12,249 nt of DNA. It comes from Strigomonas culicis (taxonomy: Eukaryota; Euglenozoa; Kinetoplastea; Trypanosomatida; Trypanosomatidae). Shown here in pieces: positions 1 to 6,964 of the stretch. The position numbers and the translations under genes were made by a program. The first letter of the stretch is position 1, and each line of letters starts with the position of its first letter. The stretch lies in the NCBI GenBank assembly GCA_000482145.1, contig AUXH01000574.1:1-12249 (forward strand). The letters are read 5' to 3'. Below the pieces are notes generated by a model, which ran no database searches, was not told where the DNA came from, and saw nothing but the letters and a program-made list of their open reading frames with translations.

Positions 1-1673
1 CCGCGGGCGACCTCGCGGAGCAGCTGGCTGACAAGGAGCGCGAGGTGGAGGACCTGAAGCAGCAGCTGGCGGACAAGAACCAGCTCGTGGCGGAGAAGGA
101 CGCCGAGAGGGAGACGACCGCGGGCGACCTCGCGGAGCAGCTGGCTGACAAGGAGCGGGAAATCGACGATCTGAAGCTGCGGGTTGCGGAGGTTGGTGAG
201 CGGCTGGAGGAGAGGGATGAGGAGAGGGACGGGACGGCAGGTGTTCTTGCGGAGCAGCTCGATGAGCGAGAGCGGGAGATCGAGAGCCTGAAGCAGCAGC
301 TGGCAGAGAAGGAGAGCAATTTAAAGGATATAGGGAGGAGTAGTGATGCAGCTGCACCGGGTCGTGTGAGGGAGACAGTGGCGGAGCGAGAGAAGACGTG
401 CGAAGATGACGTTGTGGTTGTGGAGAGTGAGAGCGATGTGGGAGAGAGAAGTACCAGCGCGGAGCCGTCGGTGCGTGGTCAAGAGCGTGAGTGCATTGTG
501 AGCGAGCATGAGGGGGATGATCTGCCTGAGGACAGGCCTCTGTTTGAGAGACACCCATCGTTACTACAGGTGGCACGGCGGTACCCGGTGCGAGGCGCGG
601 GGGACGCGGATGAATTCAGTGAGGACGACGAGGAGCCGTTGAGAAGCGAAGCGTCGTCCGGAGGAAGAGACGATGTCGTGGGTTCAGGTCCTCTGTTTTC
701 TGACTTCTGCACAACCGACGATATGTATGCGAGATTCAGCTTTATGCTGGAAGAAGAAAATGATCGATTGTGGATCTGGCGGGAGATGCTGGAGGAGCAG
801 TCGGTGTCCTATCGCACCTTTGTGTCTCTGTGGAAGGAGACCTCGGCGCAGCGGGAAGCGGAGCTGCTCGGCGAGCTGGACGACGGAGCCGCCGAATACA
901 CAGACACACTCGAGCGATTGGAGGAGTTCGTGGCCCTTTTAGATGCCGCGCGTGAGAGCGAGAAGTATCTGCGCGAGCGTCTGGTGCGCCGCGAGGAGGA
1001 GCTGCTCACGATGCAGCAAGACCGTGACCGTCTGCGGAAGGAGTTCGAGGACGCGATGGACGCGCATCGGCGCTTGGGCGCGGGCACTACGGGGGCCGAG
1101 GGTCCGCCTCCGTCCAGAGATCACATGGAGAAGTTGGGCAGCGCCCTGACGCAGTCACTGCAAGAGGAGGTGACGCAGCTGCGGGCAGAGCGTGGCGAGC
1201 TGCAGGCCGCACTGGAGCAGAGCGAGGCCGAACAGCGGGAATCTCTCGACTCTCTAAATTCTCACATTGCTGACCTGATGGAGGAGCTCGATCAGAAGGG
1301 AAGTGAATACACGGATACACTGGTGAAGCTGGAAGAGTTCGTTGGCCTACTGGAGGCTGCGCGTGCTAGTGAGAGAGCGGCGCTTGAACTAGTCGATGTA
1401 CGAGAGGAAGAGCTTCTTCAGCTGACGGAGGAGCGGAACGAGCTACAGAATGTGCTTCAAGGCATTTTGCCGGAGCTGGAGCACTACGCAGAAATTCTAC
1501 GAGAAGCGATGGAGGAGGGAGCCACCGGCGGAGAGAGTGCGAGGGACCTTGAATCCGCGACACCCACGCAGGCGAACGCAGATGATATATCCGCACTGGT
1601 AAGCCACGCGCTCGAGCAAATCAAACAGCGGGCGGTATTTCTACAGAGCGCGAGACACACACTTGCTCAATAG
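1..1673 (+). CDS. Coiled-coil protein with 39-residue tandem repeats (5' end missing)
   Basis: The frame is open from base 3 at the window edge to TAG at 1671-1673, so the N-terminus lies outside; no ATG in view marks the start. The visible 556 residues open with three copies of a Glu/Lys/Gln/Leu-rich 39-residue unit (core LAEQLADKERE) with coiled-coil character. An acidic, Ser-rich linker (about 330-720) follows, containing runs such as VVVVESESD and EFSEDDEEP. A second helical region (about 720-1520) contains two related modules, each built around EYTDTL..LEEFV.LL.AAR.SE and a REEELL segment, 137 residues apart. No catalytic motif, signal peptide or membrane segment is seen. The family is not recognised; a cytoskeletal or scaffold role is only inferred from the coiled coil. 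The coding assignment is secure, the function unknown. Confidence 0.88.
   Translation, partial: AGDLAEQLADKEREVEDLKQQLADKNQLVAEKDAERETTAGDLAEQLADKEREIDDLKLRVAEVGERLEERDEERDGTAGVLAEQLDEREREIESLKQQLAEKESNLKDIGRSSDAAAPGRVRETVAEREKTCEDDVVVVESESDVGERSTSAEPSVRGQERECIVSEHEGDDLPEDRPLFERHPSLLQVARRYPVRGAGDADEFSEDDEEPLRSEASSGGRDDVVGSGPLFSDFCTTDDMYARFSFMLEEENDRLWIWREMLEEQSVSYRTFVSLWKETSAQREAELLGELDDGAAEYTDTLERLEEFVALLDAARESEKYLRERLVRREEELLTMQQDRDRLRKEFEDAMDAHRRLGAGTTGAEGPPPSRDHMEKLGSALTQSLQEEVTQLRAERGELQAALEQSEAEQRESLDSLNSHIADLMEELDQKGSEYTDTLVKLEEFVGLLEAARASERAALELVDVREEELLQLTEERNELQNVLQGILPELEHYAEILREAMEEGATGGESARDLESATPTQANADDISALVSHALEQIKQRAVFLQSARHTLAQ
3..320 (+). repeat. 117-bp in-frame tandem repeat, three copies
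   Basis: Copies begin at 3, 120 and 237, exactly 117 bp (39 codons) apart. Bases 1-40 and 118-157 are identical, so copies 1 and 2 look recently duplicated. The third is diverged at DNA level but keeps AEQL.(E/D).ERE(I/V)..LKQQLA. The array probably continues upstream of the window, where more copies may exist. Confidence 0.93.
858..1471 (+). repeat. Two diverged helical modules within the coiled-coil gene
   Basis: The segment around 858-1060 (ELDDGAAEYTDTLERLEEFV onward) is repeated around 1269-1471 (ELDQKGSEYTDTLVKLEEFV onward). The matching Glu codons sit at 894 and 1305, 411 bp or 137 codons apart. DNA identity is low, so this is an older duplication than the 39-residue array. It is part of the coding sequence and not a mobile repeat. 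Confidence 0.75.
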
Positions 1674-1862
1674 CTTGCCCAACGGGCTCAAGGCGCCGGG
1701 GTTACGCACAACAGGGTGAGAGGGATCCAATCTCTGCGCAGCCCAGAAGAGGAGAATGAAGAATAAAAAACACACCCATCTGTGTTTTTAGTTTAATGGC
1801 GAAAATATGCCTTTTTATCGTTTTTTTTTCCTGTTACTGATGGAGTTCAATACAAAATGTAG

Positions 1863-1927
1863 GATGTCACCTAGTTCATGATGTCTAGAAAAGAAACGAT
1901 GTCATCTAGTTCATGATATCTAGAAAG
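1863..1927 (+). repeat. 35-bp tandem repeat, two copies, each a potential hairpin
   Basis: Copies start at 1863 and 1898 and match at about 27 of the first 30 bases. Each can fold: 1863-1870 with 1878-1885, and 1898-1905 with 1913-1920, both with the same 7-nt loop CTAGTTC. Copy 2 forms an 8-bp stem with one wobble; copy 1 has a 7-bp stem with two wobbles and an unpaired closing position. It lies in the likely 3' UTR of the coiled-coil gene. Confidence 0.8.
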
Positions 1928-2187
1928 AGAGTTTTTAGATAGATTTTTTTGCATTGTTGTTTATCATTCTTTTTTTTTTTCCACTTAAGCATTATACACC
2001 GATACGAAGACAAAATGGGTAGTAGCATTTTAACTTCTTTTAGTTGTATATATATATTTAAAGCATTGTGTTTCTCATTAATAATAATAAAAAAAATAAC
2101 AACGCTTTTTTTTTCCGTTTTGCATTAAGTGTACTTGTAAAACAGTCTTCTTTTTTTATGGATTGTGTGCTGTTACACAATGCACTG

Positions 2188-2252
2188 CCTCTTTCTCTCA
2201 TCGTACTCTGTTTACCCTCATTTCTATTTCTGTTTTCGTACATGTAACGTAG
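2188..2252 (+). promoter_or_regulatory. Polypyrimidine tract and trans-splice acceptor for the RIIa gene
   Basis: A pyrimidine-dominated stretch (2188-2238) is followed by the first AG at 2251-2252. From there to 2339 there is no ATG, so a spliced-leader mRNA joined here would use 2340 as its first start codon, leaving a 5' UTR of about 87 nt. The site is inferred from the trypanosomatid pattern and not proven. Confidence 0.6.
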
Positions 2253-2339
2253 TAACTCGTGACTTCCGTCTGTTGAGCATATAGCCGCACCAGCAGCAAG
2301 CATTCAACACGTGATCGATTTCGAGTAGAAGAGGACGCA

Positions 2340-3131
2340 ATGGATCCACGATACACGCAGTACCTAGAGCAGCATCACATCCAGGACTTATGGGATGGGT
2401 TTGTCACAACGCTGATTAAAGAGCAGTGTGGGCCAGCCCTTGCGCAGCAGCCGGTAGAGGGAGGCATTCCCAAGGAGGTTGTTCTGTCCTTGAAGGCGTA
2501 TCTGCAGTCCCTTTCGGACACCAACGCTGCGACGAAGCAGAACGGTAGATACATTATCATACTGGATGACGATAGCTCAAGCACAGACGGCGCGAGCGTG
2601 TCCCGGACAGCCGCTCTGCGCTACGCTCAGTATCTATGCGAGTCGGGAATTGCAAAAACGTACTTGAGCCATTCCTGGCCACTTGACGCAGAGTCTCACG
2701 AGTCTCAGGTCGACGCGGATATCGCGCAACGGAAAGTAGAACGAGCGCGCCAAAATGCTGTCCAAAGTCTGCGTAATTCACTCAACGGCCTTCCTCCTTC
2801 TCAAGATAAAATAACTGTGCTTCTCGGTTCCTCGTGGCCACAGTCCATAGCGGATGTGCTGTTGCTTGAGCGAGAAATTGGCAACCCTTTTTTGGTTACG
2901 CTGTTTGAATCTGCGAGGTCCTCCGTGAGTAACAAGGCGAGAGACGCAAATGTGGACCTGGAGGCACAGGAGGCTGGCGCCGCCGGCAGGGTCCGTACGC
3001 GCCAGGCGCTGCTGGATTACTGCGACGCAAGGAAGTATCTCATACGTGTGAGGGTGGAGGAGGCCAATGCTAACTTGGATGAACTTCTTGCCGAGCAGGC
3101 GGGTATTCTAACGGGGATTCTGAACAATTAG
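2340..3131 (+). CDS. RIIa/DPY-30-like docking protein with degenerate adenylate-kinase-like body
   Basis: This encodes 263 residues. The ATG at 2340 is the first after the predicted splice acceptor. Residues 5-60 (YTQYLEQHHIQDLWDGFVTTLI, then a helix ending LKAYLQSL) resemble the RIIa/DPY-30 dimerisation-docking fold found before some adenylate kinase (AK) domains, such as AK5 and AK8. The rest follows an AK-like order. A strand, YIIILDDD (71-78), lies where the P-loop should start but has no GxxGxGK. ITVLLGSSWPQSIADVLLLE with REIGNPFLVTLFE (158-190) matches the AK segment FLIDGFPR...IGxP.LVLYLD without its DGFPR. The C-terminal LLDYCDARKYLIRVRVEEAN..LDELLAEQ resembles the last AK strand and helix. 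Inference: a non-catalytic AK relative serving as an axonemal or AKAP-type docking protein. The CDS is secure; the AK relationship is moderate and read by eye. A free-standing RIIa protein with an unrelated body is the alternative. Confidence 0.72.
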   Translation: MDPRYTQYLEQHHIQDLWDGFVTTLIKEQCGPALAQQPVEGGIPKEVVLSLKAYLQSLSDTNAATKQNGRYIIILDDDSSSTDGASVSRTAALRYAQYLCESGIAKTYLSHSWPLDAESHESQVDADIAQRKVERARQNAVQSLRNSLNGLPPSQDKITVLLGSSWPQSIADVLLLEREIGNPFLVTLFESARSSVSNKARDANVDLEAQEAGAAGRVRTRQALLDYCDARKYLIRVRVEEANANLDELLAEQAGILTGILNN

Positions 3132-3132
3132 C

Positions 3133-3176
3133 TTTTTTTTTGTTTCCTCTTCACTCATTTTTCTGTCCTTGCACAG
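3133..3176 (+). promoter_or_regulatory. Early polypyrimidine tract and AG (alternative acceptor)
   Basis: A strong T/C tract starts right after the stop codon at 3131 and ends in GCACAG, with AG at 3175-3176. It could serve the MORN gene and give a long 5' leader with two minimal uORFs, or an N-terminally extended protein from 3203. Whether it is used cannot be seen from sequence. Confidence 0.45.
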
Positions 3177-3334
3177 GCTCTATGTAGTTTAAAGTGACCT
3201 GCATGTATGTAACTACTCGTATCCATATTTGTTTCCATATGTTGGGCATCCCTCCTCTTGTTGCAGCTATCTTGAGAGCTTACACACGTGCACCTGCTAC
3301 TCTGCTCTTTCAACTCGTTATGATGACTCACGTA

Positions 3335-3380
3335 CTCTCACCTCTTTTCCTTCTTATCTTTGTGATACGGCTCATGCAAG
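3335..3380 (+). promoter_or_regulatory. Polypyrimidine tract and trans-splice acceptor for the MORN gene
   Basis: A pyrimidine-rich tract (3335-3361) is followed by AG at 3379-3380. The ATG at 3374 lies before this AG and would be removed. The next ATG, 3437, is in frame and starts a protein beginning directly at the MORN region, which decides the start chosen here. Confidence 0.6.
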
Positions 3381-3436
3381 AACGACAGAAGGCCTTTGGA
3401 AGAGGCAAACCAACAAAACAGAAAGGCATCCTCAAC

Positions 3437-4594
3437 ATGAACTTAACTGGGGCGGAGTACGTCGGTGAAACCACGGCGGATGGCTATCGGCCAAATGGAT
3501 GCGGCGAGTACACATTTCCAAACGGCGATAAGTACGTTGGGGAGTTCCTGGACGGACACTTTCACGGCAGCGGGGTGATCTTCTTTGCTTCCAAGCGTGC
3601 ACGTAGCGCTTCCAACCCGAAACAGGATTCTGCAAATAGTCTACAGCTTTTTCTTCAAGCAAGAGAACAAGGCCGTGGCGAGGGTACGATCTATGATGGC
3701 CAATACCGAGGCGTGTGGGAGCACGGAAAAAACACTTCAGGATGTTACGTTTTTTCAGATGGGCTAGTGCTATCGAAGGAGAGCGACAGGGGCGACGCGT
3801 GGCGGTACTGCCGCGGCGAGGACCACCGGCTGTGGACGGAGTACTTGAAGAAGATCACGCCCGCGCTGCCGTGCGACTCCGTGCTTGGCGGAGAGACGCT
3901 GCAGAACAAGAAGTACACCGACCAGAATGTGTGGCAGGAGGCCGTGGTATGGGCCCCCAGCACGCGCGCGAAGGAGCTGGTCCCCCCCTCCTTTGTGGAG
4001 GGACAGCCACGGACCGCCAAAGAGGTGCCGGCGGAGTGGTGGACGTCGCCACAGGCGAAGGAAAAGATGCTTTCCCTCCTCAGCACCCGGACACCACTTT
4101 TATCAGAGAACATAAGCGAGGACGCGGGCCCTGTGTTGGATGGCGAAGCAAATCTGAGCACCCTTCGCCTGCTGCCCACCTCTCTCAAGAGTGGCGGCCG
4201 GTATCTGGTGCCGTCCGCCGACCTCGAGGCCATGCTGGCTGACGACGCGGCGGCGCACCGCGCAGCGCCCAGCGCGGCCGCTGTGTCGCTGCCGGGCCCC
4301 CGAAACGGGGCCGCCCCTCTTCATGCGCCCGGCGCGCTCGTGGGGACGATGCCGGAGCGCTCACTGCAGCTGTCCCAGAACTACAGTGATGGTCTGTCCG
4401 TGGCTTCGATAAGGGCCGTGTTGGAATCGTCGCCCACGGGGTCGCCGCACAACGGGTTGCCAGACCCGCGTGCGGCTCCATCATTTCCCACCGGCGCGCT
4501 CGTGGGGACGATGCCGGAGCACCCGCTGCAGCGGTCGCCGAACCAAAGTGATGGTCCGTCCATCCCTTCGATAAGGGCCGTGTTGAATGAGTAG
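3437..4594 (+). CDS. MORN5-like MORN-repeat protein with duplicated C-terminal tail
   Basis: This encodes 385 residues from ATG 3437. MORN repeats lie at residues 8-29 (YVGE...GCGEYTFPNG), 33-51 (YVGEFLDGHFHGSGVIFF) and 87-110 (YDGQYRGVWEHG..TSGCYVFSDG). The third and the following WRYCRGEDHRLWTEYLKKITPA (122-143) line up with the core of animal MORN5, a small protein of motile cilia and sperm flagella. Two differences stand out: a Ser/Gln-rich insertion of about 30 residues (52-82) between repeats 2 and 3, and a long C-terminal extension. The extension is low-complexity, Ala/Pro-rich, and ends in two copies of GALVGTMPE...SDG.S..SIRAVL. No catalytic motif is present; a structural flagellar role is inferred from the family. 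The frame is open upstream to 3188, so a longer form starting at 3203 is possible. MORN assignment is firm; MORN5 orthology is likely. Confidence 0.85.
   Translation: MNLTGAEYVGETTADGYRPNGCGEYTFPNGDKYVGEFLDGHFHGSGVIFFASKRARSASNPKQDSANSLQLFLQAREQGRGEGTIYDGQYRGVWEHGKNTSGCYVFSDGLVLSKESDRGDAWRYCRGEDHRLWTEYLKKITPALPCDSVLGGETLQNKKYTDQNVWQEAVVWAPSTRAKELVPPSFVEGQPRTAKEVPAEWWTSPQAKEKMLSLLSTRTPLLSENISEDAGPVLDGEANLSTLRLLPTSLKSGGRYLVPSADLEAMLADDAAAHRAAPSAAAVSLPGPRNGAAPLHAPGALVGTMPERSLQLSQNYSDGLSVASIRAVLESSPTGSPHNGLPDPRAAPSFPTGALVGTMPEHPLQRSPNQSDGPSIPSIRAVLNE
4331..4588 (+). repeat. 162-bp direct repeat in the MORN gene tail
   Basis: The 28-bp opening at 4331 recurs exactly at 4493, 162 bp (54 codons) later. 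Both copies also share CTTCGATAAGGGCCGTGTTG near their ends. The middle has diverged: residues 299-329 versus 353-383. The second copy is cut short by the stop codon. Flanking PGPRNGAAP and PDPR.AAP suggest the unit begins slightly further upstream. Confidence 0.9.
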
Positions 4595-5038
4595 TCGTTG
4601 CCGTCGTAGCTTGCTTCCTGTTCAGACGTAAGCCCTTTCTCTCTGGTACACGTACATGAAAGGGCAGCAACAAAAGACGGTAAAGGCGTCAAAAAAGAGA
4701 GCACATGTAGAGACGTGCTGTTGTGCTTGTGGATGTTTATGCCTCCTTATGCTCTTTTCGCGTGCCCTCGATGTAAATACACATGTACTTTCTTTTCCTT
4801 TTCATCCCTTGTATACCTACAATGTTTATCCATTTTTGTTTTTCTTGCCAATTATGTGGGCAGTATCTCTGTACATGTACACAACTGCCTCATTGACAGC
4901 ACGGGACACTCTTTCCAATTTCACCATCGCATCGGTAGTGTCTTTCTTATTTTCTTTCACCTCTCCCTTCTTCTTGAAGATAGGTCTTTTTTCAACTAAA
5001 AAGCACTCATAGAGAAGATACCCTTGCTTTGTTTTCCG
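4595..5038. other. Intergenic region between the MORN gene and the nuclear-type gene
   Basis: These 444 bp are T-rich and pyrimidine-rich, with tracts near 4638-4645, 4787-4812 and 4941-4975. Two frames stay open for 90-120 codons (4656-5012 and part of 4715-4999) but encode Phe/Leu/Ser-rich products explained by composition. No RNA gene was recognised. The last 100 bp carry the acceptor of the next gene. Confidence 0.65.
4941..4979 (+). promoter_or_regulatory. Polypyrimidine tract and trans-splice acceptor before 5039
   Basis: The pyrimidine tract 4941-4975 is followed by AG at 4978-4979. Further AGs at 5001-5002 and 5011-5012 could also be used. No ATG occurs between 4980 and 5038, so all these sites give the same first start codon. 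Confidence 0.55.
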
Positions 5039-6964
5039 ATGATGTCTCAATCCCTCTGTGCGTACCGTCTTGAGCACTGCATTGTGTCTGCTGCGCAGTT
5101 CTCGGGCGGGGGCGAGCTCACCTTCCACCCCACCTACGGCGAGCTCGTCGCGGACGACGGCGAGGGCCAGTGCACCACCCCGCTGGTGATCGAATACGAG
5201 CGGCTCACGCACTTCCGCGTCGTCAAGGCGGAGCGGCGCATGCGCATCACGACGTCGCACGCGGTCGTCCAGAGCTGGGCGGACCGCAACGGCTTCGGGT
5301 CGCAGCTCGACGCGCTGGAGCCGGAGGCCGCCCACGCGGGCGCGGCGGGTGCGCACGAGTGCAGCCTCCTGCTGCAGCTGCGCGGCGCCGACGACATGGC
5401 CCACTTCCTGTCCGCCGTCGCGCCCATCATCGCGGCGTGTCGGCGCATGCGCTCCACGTCGCGCATCTCCGTGACCGAGCCCCTCCCGATATGCCGCAGC
5501 TACGTCACCGACCCTTCGTGCGCGCATGTGGAGGCGGCGGCCGAGCAGACAGCAGAGGGCGGCACCGGTGAGGCGGATACGTTCAGGGCAGCCTCTCACG
5601 TTTCCGCCGCCGAGGCGCCGGAGCGTCGCGACGCACAGCCTGACCGGCTGCTGTCGCCCGACAACCGCACGCCCGAGGCGATGGCGGAGCCCACACGCGA
5701 AGGGGGTGCGCTGCCCACACACAACCCCGAAACGCTCTCCGAGCGGCTGGCAGACCTCCTGCAGGGGGAGGAGGCCCTGCGCACCTCCCCCCACGCCCCA
5801 CTGCTGCGGCGCGCAGGTGCGGCCTCGCCCGTCGCGGCGCTTCCCGCGCCGCGCACAAAGGCGAGGCCATCGCTGGTCGTCTCACGCGTGCCGTCTCCGT
5901 CCGTGGTGTCCACCGTGTCGCACGGCGCACGGCCCGGCGGGAAGGCATCCGCCGGTCGGCCCCGCGACAGAACGGGGAGGCGGAGGACGTATCTCTGCCG
6001 CTCGGCGGAGCGGCCCGCAGACGCACCGCGCTCCGCCACGCCCACCACGGCGGCGCCCGTCCCGCCGACCAACACCAGCCCCAGTACAGAGGACGTGTGC
6101 ATCGGAGACGTGCTGGCCGCGCCTGGCGGCCCCCCTCCTGCCGCGCCCGCACCTCTGCATCGCAGGAGTCGAGCCGCCCGCGAGGCAGCGGACGCGCAGA
6201 CGAACCTTGTGTACAACTTTGCGGACGTCACGACAGCGCCGCACGAGGCGGACTGGCTGCACCGGATCCAGCCGAGACCGTCAGCGGACTCAGGTCTCCC
6301 TCACATGAGCGATGTGCTAGCGGGTGTGCTGCCACCGCGCGCAAAGCCGCAACGAAAAAGAGGACGGCATCCCACATCCCATTCCGAAGCGAAGGCGCCT
6401 GTAAAGCGGAGCCGCATGGCCACGCGCGAGAAGGCAGAGCATGCGCAGCTGCCGCCCGGCGCCCCCCACTCCCGGCCGCACCTACGACCCTCTCTCATCG
6501 CCCGCCACGAGCCGGCGACGCCTGCGGGCCAGCCGCCCGACGCTGCGCGAGACGCGGCGGCTGCTTGTAGCAGCGCCGCGCGGCCGCGCGAGCTGCCGCC
6601 GCCAGAGGAGCCGCAGAGCGAGCCGTCGGCGGCCCGCGCGACCTCCGCGCACACTGCACCCGATGTTTCACCCCGAAAGGCGCCCGACATCGAGCAGCAA
6701 CGACCGGTGGCATGGCCGAGTGAGAAAAAGGCTTCTCTCTCTGCAGAGGCACCTGTGCACACGCCCCACGCCTATCACCGCTCCCCTGCGGAGCAGCGGT
6801 TCACAATGGACAGTCTGGAAACACTTTCCCATTCACGGAAGGAGCGCACGCGGCGGATTATGCGACACATGAACGGCATCAGCCAGAGCCTCCATATCCT
6901 GCGAGAGCACCAAGAGAACTTGAGGGGTATCTTTCTTGTCATGCTGGATGATGGACAACTATAA
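5039..6964 (+). CDS. Probable nuclear protein: globular head, disordered linker, C-terminal helix
   Basis: This encodes 641 residues from ATG 5039 (or the adjacent ATG 5042). Residues 8-135 look folded. Alternating short beta-like stretches (ELTFHP, LVIEYERLTHFRVV, MRITTSHAVVQSW, ECSLLLQLRG) end in an amphipathic helix, DDMAHFLSAVAPIIAACR, an order compatible with a PH-like domain. Residues 150-585 are Pro/Ala/Arg/Ser-rich and probably disordered. Basic clusters at 436-443 (KPQRKRGR) and 456-459 (KRSR) look like nuclear localisation signals. The last 54 residues (588-641; SLETLSHSRKERTRRIMRHMNG then SLHILREHQENLRGIFLVML) form a predicted helix that could oligomerise. The family is not recognised. 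The head-linker-coil plan with nuclear signals could suit a chromatin, kinetochore or meiotic axis protein, but that is speculation. The CDS is secure. Confidence 0.85.
   Translation: MMSQSLCAYRLEHCIVSAAQFSGGGELTFHPTYGELVADDGEGQCTTPLVIEYERLTHFRVVKAERRMRITTSHAVVQSWADRNGFGSQLDALEPEAAHAGAAGAHECSLLLQLRGADDMAHFLSAVAPIIAACRRMRSTSRISVTEPLPICRSYVTDPSCAHVEAAAEQTAEGGTGEADTFRAASHVSAAEAPERRDAQPDRLLSPDNRTPEAMAEPTREGGALPTHNPETLSERLADLLQGEEALRTSPHAPLLRRAGAASPVAALPAPRTKARPSLVVSRVPSPSVVSTVSHGARPGGKASAGRPRDRTGRRRTYLCRSAERPADAPRSATPTTAAPVPPTNTSPSTEDVCIGDVLAAPGGPPPAAPAPLHRRSRAAREAADAQTNLVYNFADVTTAPHEADWLHRIQPRPSADSGLPHMSDVLAGVLPPRAKPQRKRGRHPTSHSEAKAPVKRSRMATREKAEHAQLPPGAPHSRPHLRPSLIARHEPATPAGQPPDAARDAAAACSSAARPRELPPPEEPQSEPSAARATSAHTAPDVSPRKAPDIEQQRPVAWPSEKKASLSAEAPVHTPHAYHRSPAEQRFTMDSLETLSHSRKERTRRIMRHMNGISQSLHILREHQENLRGIFLVMLDDGQL

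Larger units (their letters stand above)
1674..2339. other. Intergenic region: 3' UTR, tandem hairpins, 5' UTR of next gene
   Basis: This is the longest gene-free stretch (666 bp). It is AT-rich with several T runs (around 1821-1829 and 1970-1980), a TA run at 2047-2056 and a 35-bp tandem repeat at 1863-1927. The last third is pyrimidine-rich and carries the trans-splice acceptor for the gene at 2340. No convincing ORF on either strand and no tRNA or snoRNA was recognised. Confidence 0.7.
3132..3436. other. Intergenic region with two candidate trans-splice acceptors
   Basis: These 305 bp hold two polypyrimidine/AG modules, one immediately after the upstream stop and one 57 bp before the chosen ATG. 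The first ATGs after the early acceptor are ATG-TAG (3182) and an in-frame ATG at 3203, with ATG-TAA overlapping at 3207. The reading frame of the downstream gene is open across the region from 3188, giving hydrophobic residues. Confidence 0.65.

Noticed and set aside
3..320. CRISPR-like or satellite array
   Set aside because: The 117-bp period is an exact codon multiple with coiled-coil translation and no spacer pattern.
2047..2060. TATA-like run as a promoter
   Set aside because: It is a simple TA repeat in an AT-rich spacer; protein genes in such units are not transcribed from individual TATA promoters.
4656..5012. 118-codon + strand ORF with three hydrophobic stretches, a possible small membrane protein
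   Set aside because: Pyrimidine-rich DNA lacks stop codons and encodes Phe/Leu/Ser. A second overlapping frame (4715-4999) is open for the same reason, and codon use differs from all real genes here.
4826..5794. 322-codon antisense ORF
   Set aside because: It lies opposite the start of the nuclear-type gene and runs into the spacer. Its Arg/Gly/Val-rich translation is typical of antisense GC-rich coding DNA; no motif.
5583..6231. Long antisense ORFs in the Pro/Ala-rich linker
   Set aside because: Several frames are open at once in this GC-rich stretch; products are Arg/Ala-rich low complexity.
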